Below, in pieces: positions 1 to 6,268 of a DNA stretch of 9,393 nucleotides. Below the pieces are notes generated by a model that ran no database searches, had not been told where the DNA came from, and worked only from the letters and a program-made list of their open reading frames with translations. The translations under genes and the position numbers were made by a program. Position 1 is the stretch's first letter. Each line of letters begins with the position of its first letter. This DNA comes from Anaerolineaceae bacterium (GTDB lineage Bacteria; Chloroflexota; Anaerolineae; Anaerolineales; Anaerolineaceae), in NCBI GenBank assembly GCA_028699715.1, contig JAQVUC010000029.1:1-9393 (forward strand), given 5' to 3'.

Positions 1-1
1 C

Positions 2-1186
2 AGCGGCATTCGAGTGAAAACACTTGAACTTTTGCTTGAACTATTGAACAAAAACCTCCTGCCTGTCATCCCCTCAAAGGGTTCCCTGGGTGCCAGTGGT
101 GATTTGGCTCCATTAGCTCACATGTCACTGCCTTTGTTAGGCTTTGGACAAGTCAAAATGAACGCTGAGATCGTGGATTCAGCGGATGCTTTCCTAAAAG
201 TTGGGCTGGATCCAATTCGCCTGGCTGCCAAAGAGGGTTTGGCCCTTACCAATGGCACCACCATGATGACAGCCATTGCCGCTTTAAGCATTGACGCGGC
301 TGAGGCTTTGATCAACACGGCTGACTGCGCCGGATCACTCAGTCTTGAGGCGCAAAATGGGACCTTGCGCGCCTTTCTGCCCCAAATCCATCAATCCAGA
401 CCTCAGAATTTCCAACAAGAAACCGCGGAACACATTCGAAGTTTGCTGCAGGACAGCCAGTTTACAAGACCTGATTCTTCGCGCAACGTCCAGGACGCTT
501 ATACGCTGCGCTGCATTCCTCAGGTGCATGGTGCTGTGCGAAACGCCCTTAGTTACGCTCGCTCAGTGGTTGAAATTGAACTGAATTCGGTGACTGACAA
601 TCCCCTTCTGTTCTTTGATCAAAACGATCAGGTGGAAATCATCTCAGGCGGCAATTTCCACGGCGAACCTTTGGCTCTAGCGATGGATTTTTTGGCCATT
701 GCCCTAGCGGATTTGGGAAATATGGCAGAACGTCGCATTGCCAAGCTGATCGACAATAATACTGAACATTACCCTTCGTTTCTGGCTGCGGAAGGCGGTT
801 TGAATTCCGGTTTTATGCTGCTGCAATACACAGCCGCCGCCCTGGCTTCCGAGAATAAGACCCTGGCTCATCCCTCCAGCCTGGATTCAATCCCATCTTC
901 GGGAAATGTTGAGGATCACGTCAGCATGGGAGCCAACGCCGCCTTACACTGCGCGCAGGTATTGGATAACGTCAATGCCATTATCGCAATTGAGCTGATG
1001 TCAGCCGCCCAGGCCATCGACTTCAGGCTTCAAAAATCACCGGAGTTACAATTGGGTAGCGGCACAAAGATTGCCATGCGCAAAATCAGAGAGGCTGTGC
1101 CTTTCTTTGAACACGACGAATTTTTACAGCCTTCTATGCAAAAATTGATTGAACTTGTAAAGAAAAAAAATTTTGCGTTTTGTTAG
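2..1186 (+). CDS. hutH: Histidine ammonia-lyase, 5'-truncated by the window edge
   Basis: This enzyme would convert L-histidine to urocanate and ammonia in the cytoplasm, the first step of histidine degradation. The reading frame is open from base 2 to the TAG at 1184-1186. About 395 residues are visible of a family length near 500, so roughly 115 N-terminal residues lie to the left. The GTG at 14 is internal, because the family motif GIR precedes it in frame. The Ala-Ser-Gly triad that forms the MIO electrophile is at 92-100. Other active-site positions known from Pseudomonas HutH are present: Asn in LTNGT (251-253), Tyr and Arg in QDAYTLRC (500-511), Phe in GGNFHGEP (656-658) and Glu in VEDHVSM (911-913). 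The EDHVSM form favours histidine over Phe/Tyr ammonia-lyases, but the histidine-selective residue near the N-terminus cannot be seen. No other hut gene is in the window. Confidence 0.93.
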   Translation, partial: SGIRVKTLELLLELLNKNLLPVIPSKGSLGASGDLAPLAHMSLPLLGFGQVKMNAEIVDSADAFLKVGLDPIRLAAKEGLALTNGTTMMTAIAALSIDAAEALINTADCAGSLSLEAQNGTLRAFLPQIHQSRPQNFQQETAEHIRSLLQDSQFTRPDSSRNVQDAYTLRCIPQVHGAVRNALSYARSVVEIELNSVTDNPLLFFDQNDQVEIISGGNFHGEPLALAMDFLAIALADLGNMAERRIAKLIDNNTEHYPSFLAAEGGLNSGFMLLQYTAAALASENKTLAHPSSLDSIPSSGNVEDHVSMGANAALHCAQVLDNVNAIIAIELMSAAQAIDFRLQKSPELQLGSGTKIAMRKIREAVPFFEHDEFLQPSMQKLIELVKKKNFAFC

Positions 1187-1198
1187 AAAAAATTAACT

Positions 1199-2218
1199 CT
1201 ACTCCCCATCGCCGGACCAAACCCCGGCGATTTTTGTTTGACAATCCGGGCAGAGATTATCCACAATCTTGTTTTCCATCAGCCAAACAGAGCTGCGTGA
1301 CACCAATCGTTTACCGCATTGGGGGCAGTAGGTATCTTCCCCTTTCCCCAGATTACCCGCGTAAACATACTGCAAGCCTTTTGCTTTTCCGGTCTTCATA
1401 GCGCTAAGGATAGTCACTGGTGGCGTGGCCTCCCTCTCCTGAAATTGTGTTTGCGGGAAGTAGCGGCTGATGTGCCAGGGCGTGTCTGTGCCCAATTCGG
1501 TTGCCACAAACTCGGCAATCCCTTCAACTTGCGCTTGGTCATCATTGATGCCGGGAATCAACAAAGTGGTGATTTCCAGCCAGACTCCAGCTTTTTTCAA
1601 GCGTTTGCAGTTGCTCAGAACAGGCTCAAGCTTCGCGCCAGTATATTTTCGATGGATCTTCTCATCAAAGGCCTTGATATCTACATTGATGGCGTCCAGA
1701 TAGGGGATGTACTCATCCAGCATCGCATCACTCATATAGCCATTACTTACCAGCACATTTTTCAACCCGGCTTGTTTCGCCAATTTTGAAACATCCAGAA
1801 CATATTCATAGAAAATGGTCGGCTCTGTATAGGTGTAAGAAATGCTTTCACAACCAGAATTCAAGGCTGCTTCAACAATAGCTTCTGGCTGAGTATAGGC
1901 TAATCTGCTTGGGTGGTTGGCCTTATTTAATTGGGAAATATCCCAATTTTGACACCAGGCGCAGCGAAAGTTACAACCGGGAGCTGCAATCGAATAACTG
2001 TGGCTGCCTGGCAGAAAATGAAAGAGGGGTTTTTTCTCAATTGGGTCAATGTGGGCGGCAATCAACTTGCCATAATTCAGGCTGACCAGTTCCCCTTCCT
2101 GGTTCTGCCGCACTTTGCAGATGCCGGTATGACTCTGGGCTATGGTGCAAAAATGATTACAAAGTTGGCAGATTACTCGACCATCATCCAACTTTTCCCA
2201 CAAAAGAGCTTCTTTCAT
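1199..2218 (-). CDS. amrS: AmrS-family radical SAM protein (AmmeMemoRadiSam system)
   Basis: This 339-residue radical SAM protein is related to pyruvate formate-lyase activating enzymes and has the hallmarks of the AmrS family. The substrate of that family is not established as far as I know. The 4Fe-4S/SAM motif is CNFRCAWC, with Cys82, Cys86 and Cys89. The family segment YTYTEPT is at 128-134. An N-terminal cysteine cluster (Cys17, 20, 24, 34) precedes the barrel. A C-terminal zinc-ribbon-like pair, CPQC (298-301) and CPDC (323-326), is followed by GVW near the end. The ATG at 2216-2218 lies 6 nt after the stop of the upstream dehydrogenase gene and has only a weak ribosome-binding site (GTGAAG). 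This suggests translational coupling in a two-gene operon. The usual partners AmrA (AMMECR1) and AmrB (MEMO) are not in this window. Confidence 0.9.
   Translation of the reverse strand: MKEALLWEKLDDGRVICQLCNHFCTIAQSHTGICKVRQNQEGELVSLNYGKLIAAHIDPIEKKPLFHFLPGSHSYSIAAPGCNFRCAWCQNWDISQLNKANHPSRLAYTQPEAIVEAALNSGCESISYTYTEPTIFYEYVLDVSKLAKQAGLKNVLVSNGYMSDAMLDEYIPYLDAINVDIKAFDEKIHRKYTGAKLEPVLSNCKRLKKAGVWLEITTLLIPGINDDQAQVEGIAEFVATELGTDTPWHISRYFPQTQFQEREATPPVTILSAMKTGKAKGLQYVYAGNLGKGEDTYCPQCGKRLVSRSSVWLMENKIVDNLCPDCQTKIAGVWSGDGE
1208..1236 (+). terminator. Likely intrinsic terminator of hutH, inside the 3' end of amrS
   Basis: An 8-bp GC-rich stem, ATCGCCGG (1208-1215) pairing with CCGGCGAT (1224-1231), encloses an 8-nt loop. 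The T run TTTTT at 1231-1235 overlaps the last base of the stem. It starts 21 nt after the hutH stop codon. The same bases encode the last residues of the convergent amrS gene. On the minus strand the hairpin is not directly followed by a T run, so it is polarised toward hutH. Confidence 0.72.
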
Positions 2219-2224
2219 ACTTCA

Positions 2225-3127
2225 CTAACTTTCAATAGTTGCCAATTCTTCGTCATTCACAAGTTCGATCATGTGAATAACGGCTGAATTATCCAAATCG
2301 CCATTTCCCGAAGCCACCATGCCATTGAAAAGTTGAGAATTTAAGGCTGTTCCCGGAAGGCTCATTTTGAATTCACGAGCGGTATCAATAACGATATTCA
2401 AATCCTTAGCTTGCAAACTTGACTTGAAACCTGGGGTCCGATTTCCCGCGAACAAGCGTTGAGGTTTGTTGTCCAGTGTCCAGCATTGGGCGGCACCACC
2501 CCGGATGGCTTCAATGACTCTTTCTGGATCCGCCCCGGCTTTTTGCGCAAAGATCAGAAGCTCAGCTTCGGCTACCATTTGCGCGGCCACCATGATCTGA
2601 TTGGCTGCTTTGGCGATCTGTCCTGAACCGGGGCCACCGACATAAGTGATCTTTTTACCAACCACCTCCAGAATTGGTCTGATGCGGTCTACCACCTCTT
2701 TCTCCCCTCCGATCATGATTGCCAAAGTGCCGTTGATCGCGCCGATATCACCACCACTGACCGGAGCATCGAGACTGCTGACATCTCTTTCCTTCATCGT
2801 TTCATAGATGATCCTGCTGGCAGTCGCTTTAATAGTTGAATGATCAACTAAAATCATGCCCGGATGAGAACCTTCAATCACCCCATCCTTACCTAATACA
2901 ACCTGAAGCACATCCTCTGTATCGGAAACATTTACAAAAACAATTTCTGATTTTCTGGCGACTTCAGCCGGGCTCTCTGCCAAAAACGCTCCCAGCTTGA
3001 CCAGCCGCTCTGCCTTAGTGGCTGTGCGGTTATAGACTACCAGGCTATAGCCGGCTTTCTGCAGATTTTCAGCCATTGGAGCTCCCATAGTACCCAAACC
3101 TATAAATCCTAAACGTGTTTCTTTCAT
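2225..3127 (-). CDS. Beta-hydroxyacid dehydrogenase, GarR/HIBADH family NAD(P)-dependent reductase
   Basis: This 300-residue cytoplasmic oxidoreductase belongs to the 3-hydroxyisobutyrate dehydrogenase / 2-hydroxy-3-oxopropionate (tartronate semialdehyde) reductase family. The Rossmann glycine motif GLGTMG is at 10-15. The substrate loop DAPVSGG is at 120-126, with the predicted catalytic Ser124. GSGQIAKAANQ carries the catalytic Lys173 and the Asn/Gln that follow it. NRT at 33-35, after the second strand, favours NADP(H) over NAD(H), because NAD enzymes of the family usually have an acidic residue there; this is an inference. The later GGAAQ...LDNK and KDLN segments resemble GarR. The exact substrate (tartronate semialdehyde, 3-hydroxyisobutyrate or succinic semialdehyde) cannot be read from the sequence. 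The ATG at 3125-3127 has a strong AAAGGAG site (3134-3140), 6 nt upstream. The gene heads an operon with amrS. Confidence 0.88.
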   Translation of the reverse strand: MKETRLGFIGLGTMGAPMAENLQKAGYSLVVYNRTATKAERLVKLGAFLAESPAEVARKSEIVFVNVSDTEDVLQVVLGKDGVIEGSHPGMILVDHSTIKATASRIIYETMKERDVSSLDAPVSGGDIGAINGTLAIMIGGEKEVVDRIRPILEVVGKKITYVGGPGSGQIAKAANQIMVAAQMVAEAELLIFAQKAGADPERVIEAIRGGAAQCWTLDNKPQRLFAGNRTPGFKSSLQAKDLNIVIDTAREFKMSLPGTALNSQLFNGMVASGNGDLDNSAVIHMIELVNDEELATIES

Positions 3128-3148
3128 CGTAAGCTCCTTTTTTGTTTA

Positions 3149-3154
3149 ATTATA
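3149..3154 (-). promoter_or_regulatory. Probable -10 box for the dehydrogenase-amrS operon
   Basis: The minus strand reads a perfect TATAAT here, about 22 nt upstream of the start codon. A weak -35 candidate, TTGTAA (4 of 6 to consensus), lies about 19 nt further upstream. The short leader leaves room for the AAAGGAG ribosome-binding site. Confidence 0.45.
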
Positions 3155-3156
3155 GC

Positions 3157-3166
3157 GTCAGCTGAC
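3157..3166. promoter_or_regulatory. Perfect 10-bp palindrome, candidate operator
   Basis: GTCAGCTGAC equals its own reverse complement. It lies two bases upstream of the minus-strand TATAAT, in the spacer toward the -35 position. A repressor bound there would occlude polymerase. No regulator gene is next to it, and the site occurs only once that I can see. Confidence 0.3.
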
Positions 3167-3248
3167 ATAAATATTACAAAAATAAATCCAACAGCAGAAT
3201 TTAAGTCAGTCTACAGAAAAATTTTCCTCATTCCCTGAGCATTTGCGG

Positions 3249-3254
3249 TATACT
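3249..3254 (+). promoter_or_regulatory. Possible -10 box for the acyl-CoA synthetase gene
   Basis: TATACT lies 41 nt upstream of the GTG start codon. I see no good -35 box at 16-19 nt spacing, so this is a weak promoter call made on the -10 match and position alone. Confidence 0.3.
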
Positions 3255-3285
3255 AATCCATTGGTAAATCAAACAAAAAACTACC

Positions 3286-3290
3286 GGAGG
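3286..3290 (+). promoter_or_regulatory. Ribosome-binding site that fixes the GTG start of the acyl-CoA synthetase
   Basis: GGAGG lies 5 nt before the GTG at 3296. An ATG at 3294 overlaps the GTG but is in another frame and closes after nine codons (TGA at 3321-3323). It is also only 3 nt from the ribosome-binding site. The GTG is therefore the real start. Confidence 0.8.
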
Positions 3291-3295
3291 AAAAT

Positions 3296-5404
3296 GTGGA
3301 TCCAATTATCAACGCAATTTTGAAACCAAAGAGCATCGCCGTTATCGGTGCCTCAACAAATCCAGACAAAATCGGCTACAAGGTCGTGGAAAATCTGAAA
3401 GAATGCGGTTACAAAAACCCCGTTTATCCGATCAATCCAGATGCGGACGAAATTTTGGGTTACAAATGCTACGCCAACATTAAGGATGTCCCTTATGTTG
3501 TGGACATGGCTGTTGTAACCGTTCCTGCCCGATTTGTTAGCCAAATTACGCGCGATGCAGGTGAAAAAGGAGTGAAGGGTCTCAGCATCATCACCTCCGG
3601 TTTCAGCGAAGTCGGTGACCACGCCCTCGAAGAGGAAGTTGTTCAAATCGCCCATGAGTATGGCATGCGCATCATCGGTCCGAACATCATTGGTGTTCTC
3701 TCCAACAGCGATAAAATGAATGCTTCTTTCTACAACTACCTGCCTTATGAGGGTAAGGCCGCCCTTATTTCTCAAAGCGGCGCGCTTTTGATTGCCATGG
3801 CCGCGGCCACCTATACCCGCCGGGTCGGTTTCGACAAAATGATTTCAATCGGCAATCAGGCTGATTTGGATTTCGCGGATCTCATCTCTTACTTGAATGA
3901 AGACGAATTCACTACCTGTATTACCCTCTACATTGAAGGCATCAAAGATGGACCACGCTTCATGGAAGAAGCCCGAAAGTGCAAGAAACCCATCATCGCT
4001 CTCAAAGCAGGTACATCCGCTCATGGAGCTGCTGCTGCAGCATCGCACACCGGTTCTCTGGCCGGTAGCGCTAAAGTTTACCAATCCGCCTTTGAACAGG
4101 CTGGCGTTGCTCAGGCAGATGATTTGAACGATATGTTTGATCAGACTCTGGCACTCTCCCTCCAACCTCCAATGAAGGGTGACAACCTGCTCATCGTTAT
4201 CTACGGCGGTGGTGTTGGCGTTTTGGCTACCGATGCCGCGGAAAAATACGGTTTGCCGCTCAAATTTGCTCCACAGGATGTTCAGGAAGAGCTGAAAAAA
4301 CACATGCCCTCCTTTGGCTCAGCCAAGAATCCGGTTGACATCACTGGCGGTGCAGGTCTGAAGGGTTACTACGAAGGCGTGAAGTATGCCTATGCTCATC
4401 CCTGGGTGGATGGCATGGCTGTCCTCTATTGTGAAACTTCAGTTACAGATCCACAGGAAATCGCGGAAGCCATTTATAACGCTCTCCACGAATCAGGCGC
4501 TTCTGGCAAACCCATTGCCGTATCCTTTATCGGCGGCGAACGCTGTGAGAAAGCAGTTGAATGGCTGATCGAGCACGACATCCCCACTTACAACGCTCCT
4601 GACCTGGCTGTAAAAGCTCTGGCCTCGCTGCGTAAAGAGGAAATCATGTCCCAGAACGCGGATAACAATTTCTTCAAACCTGAAAATATCGACTCTGAAA
4701 AAGCCCGCCAAATTATTTCCATTGCCCGCGCCAAGGGACGCGCTGCCCTCACCGAAGTCGAAGCCAAGCAGGTCTTCAAAGCTTACGGTCTGCCCGTGAG
4801 CCCCACAGCCCTTGCTCATACCGAAGACGAAGCTGTCAAACTAGCTGAGCAAATTGGTTACCCGATTGTTATGAAAATCGTTTCGCCTGACATCCTGCAC
4901 AAATCCGATGCCGGCGCGGTCAAAGTTAATATCAAGAACGAACAAGGTGTCCGTGAAGCCTATAAACTCATCACAGACAACTCCCTCAGCTACAAAGCCG
5001 ATGCTGAAATAGACGGTATTGCTATTCAGGAAATGGCTCCCTGGGCAACCGAAGTAATCGTTGGTTCTGTCAATGACCCCACCTTTGGTCCCACCCTGAT
5101 GTTTGGTTTGGGCGGCATATTCGTGGAAGTCATGAAAGACGTGACTTTCAAAGTTGCTCCCATCAATGAAGCTACCGGCCTGGCTATGCAGTCTGAGATC
5201 AAGAGCTCCAAGATTCTCCAGGGTACCCGGGGTGAGTTACCTCGTGATCAGAAAGCCCTGGCAAAAGTTCTGGCGCATTATTCCTACATGGTTCACGATC
5301 TTAGAGATGAGATCGCTGAATCAGACGCCAACCCTGTCATCGTCTACGAAGATGGCAAAGGTGTTGCAATTGTCGATGCCCGGATCATTTTGACCAAAAA
5401 GTAA
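3296..5404 (+). CDS. Fused NDP-forming acyl-CoA synthetase (acetate-CoA ligase, ADP-forming)
   Basis: This enzyme is expected to catalyse acyl-CoA + ADP + phosphate to free acid + CoA + ATP. That gives substrate-level ATP at the end of fermentation; acetyl-CoA is the likely main substrate. The alpha and beta parts are fused in 702 residues. The CoA-binding Rossmann domain has IGAS at 17-20 and GYK at 27-29. Succinyl-CoA-ligase-like domains follow, with ISQSGAL at 158-164. SHTGSLAG carries His251 (codon 4046-4048), the expected phosphohistidine, and Glu214 in YIEGIKDG is its expected helper. After a linker near 450-475 comes the ATP-grasp_5 beta domain, about 485-700. It has ILHKSDAG with the second transfer His535, GLGGIFVE at 604-611 and the terminal DANPVIV. 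The usual GPNCLG loop reads GPNIIG at 128-133. Substrate specificity is not decided by these features. Confidence 0.92.
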   Translation: MDPIINAILKPKSIAVIGASTNPDKIGYKVVENLKECGYKNPVYPINPDADEILGYKCYANIKDVPYVVDMAVVTVPARFVSQITRDAGEKGVKGLSIITSGFSEVGDHALEEEVVQIAHEYGMRIIGPNIIGVLSNSDKMNASFYNYLPYEGKAALISQSGALLIAMAAATYTRRVGFDKMISIGNQADLDFADLISYLNEDEFTTCITLYIEGIKDGPRFMEEARKCKKPIIALKAGTSAHGAAAAASHTGSLAGSAKVYQSAFEQAGVAQADDLNDMFDQTLALSLQPPMKGDNLLIVIYGGGVGVLATDAAEKYGLPLKFAPQDVQEELKKHMPSFGSAKNPVDITGGAGLKGYYEGVKYAYAHPWVDGMAVLYCETSVTDPQEIAEAIYNALHESGASGKPIAVSFIGGERCEKAVEWLIEHDIPTYNAPDLAVKALASLRKEEIMSQNADNNFFKPENIDSEKARQIISIARAKGRAALTEVEAKQVFKAYGLPVSPTALAHTEDEAVKLAEQIGYPIVMKIVSPDILHKSDAGAVKVNIKNEQGVREAYKLITDNSLSYKADAEIDGIAIQEMAPWATEVIVGSVNDPTFGPTLMFGLGGIFVEVMKDVTFKVAPINEATGLAMQSEIKSSKILQGTRGELPRDQKALAKVLAHYSYMVHDLRDEIAESDANPVIVYEDGKGVAIVDARIILTKK

Positions 5405-5427
5405 ACCTTAACATTTACAATATAATA

Positions 5428-5460
5428 AAAGCCACTGTTGGTACAATCTACAGTGGCTTT
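5428..5460. terminator. Hairpin between the acyl-CoA synthetase and nagD, probable terminator
   Basis: An 11-bp perfect stem, AAAGCCACTGT (5428-5438) with ACAGTGGCTTT (5450-5460), encloses an 11-nt loop. It begins 24 nt after the synthetase stop codon. On the plus strand the T tract is interrupted (CTTTATTAAT), so termination may be partial. On the minus strand the tract is somewhat better, but no gene arrives from that side. Confidence 0.6.
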
Positions 5461-5476
5461 ATTAATAAATAAAGGT

Positions 5477-5483
5477 GGAAGGA
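5477..5483 (+). promoter_or_regulatory. Ribosome-binding site that sets the nagD start at 5489
   Basis: GGAAGGA lies 5 nt before ATG 5489. The same frame is open upstream to a TTG at 5438. That start would place the N-terminus inside the terminator hairpin and add 17 residues absent from the family, so it is not used. Confidence 0.7.
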
Positions 5484-5488
5484 ATAGT

Positions 5489-6262
5489 ATGGCAAAGAAA
5501 AATTTTTTGATTGATATGGATGGCGTTTTAGTTCATGGCGCTAAGATGATCCCCGGCGCGGATAAGTTTATTGAATCCCTTATTCAGGATAAACGTAAGT
5601 TTGGCATCCTGACCAATAATTCCAAGTACACAACCAGGGATTTAGCTCACCGCTTGAAACAATCAGGTTTGGAGATCGATGAAAGCCGGATTTTTACTTC
5701 CGCCATTGCGACAGCCAACTTTCTTGGCCAGCAGCGAGCGGGTGGAACAGCTTTTGTGATCGGTGAAGTTGGCCTGGCTGAGGCAATTCACCGACAAGGT
5801 TTTGTTCAAACTTCGATTCACCCAGACTTTGTTGTCTTGGGCGAGACATTTTCTTACAACCTCGATCAAATTACCAAGGGTATTCGCCTGATCAATGAAG
5901 GCTCACGTTTTATTGCCACCAATCCTGATCCAAGTGGACCATCGGAGAGCGGGATCGTTCCGGCAACCGGAGCCATGGCAGCTTTGATCGAAAAAGTAAC
6001 CGGAAAATCCGCATTTTTCGTTGGGAAACCCAACCCCTTAATGATGCGGACCGCTCTAAACCATTTCAACATGCACTCAGAAGACACCTACATGGTTGGT
6101 GACCGCATGGATACGGATGTTCTCGCGGGAACCTCTGCAGGCATGGAAACCATTTTGGTGCTTTCTGGATCAACAAAGTTTGAGGATATCGACCAATATC
6201 CATATCGACCCAAGCATGTTTTGGGTTCTGTGGCTGAAATCGATCTGACAAAACTAAAATAA
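5489..6262 (+). CDS. nagD: NagD-type HAD-IIA phosphatase
   Basis: This 257-residue cytoplasmic HAD-superfamily phosphatase belongs to subclass IIA. E. coli NagD is about 250 residues and dephosphorylates nucleotides such as UMP. The HAD motifs are in order. Motif I is DMDGVL, with nucleophile Asp9 and acid/base Asp11. Motif II is LTNNS at 41-45. The FIATNPD segment is at 141-147. Motif III is Lys180 in VGKPNP. Motif IV is GDRMDTD, with Asp205 and Asp210, followed by the family ending TILVLSG. The resemblance to NagD extends through the cap ([18 protein letters not shown]) and the C-terminal YRP and SVAEID segments. The physiological substrate remains open: nucleotide, sugar phosphate or phosphoglycolate. 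The gene ends 6 nt before the transpeptidase gene, so the two are probably co-transcribed. No nagA or nagB is nearby. Confidence 0.85.
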   Translation: MAKKNFLIDMDGVLVHGAKMIPGADKFIESLIQDKRKFGILTNNSKYTTRDLAHRLKQSGLEIDESRIFTSAIATANFLGQQRAGGTAFVIGEVGLAEAIHRQGFVQTSIHPDFVVLGETFSYNLDQITKGIRLINEGSRFIATNPDPSGPSESGIVPATGAMAALIEKVTGKSAFFVGKPNPLMMRTALNHFNMHSEDTYMVGDRMDTDVLAGTSAGMETILVLSGSTKFEDIDQYPYRPKHVLGSVAEIDLTKLK

Positions 6263-6268
6263 ACACAA

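Noticed and set aside
1160..1196. A-rich tracts at the end of hutH as a slippery or phase-variable site
   Set aside because: They lie in the last codons, where a shift would change only the tail, and they are common in AT-rich gene ends.
1319..1789. A 156-codon plus-strand open frame antisense to amrS
   Set aside because: The opposite strand encodes a clear radical SAM protein with all family motifs. The antisense product has no recognisable domain and no ribosome-binding site.
3294..3323. Nine-codon open frame starting at the ATG overlapping the synthetase GTG, as a leader peptide
   Set aside because: It is only 3 nt from the GGAGG, shares its initiation region with the real start and has no regulatory codon run, so it is most likely chance.
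3845..4303. A 152-codon minus-strand open frame within the acyl-CoA synthetase gene
   Set aside because: It lies wholly inside a well-supported 702-residue enzyme gene, shows no motif, and is best explained as a shadow frame.
5438..5488. N-terminal extension of nagD to the TTG at 5438
   Set aside because: It would start inside the hairpin, lacks a ribosome-binding site and adds residues not found in the family. ATG 5489 has a good site.
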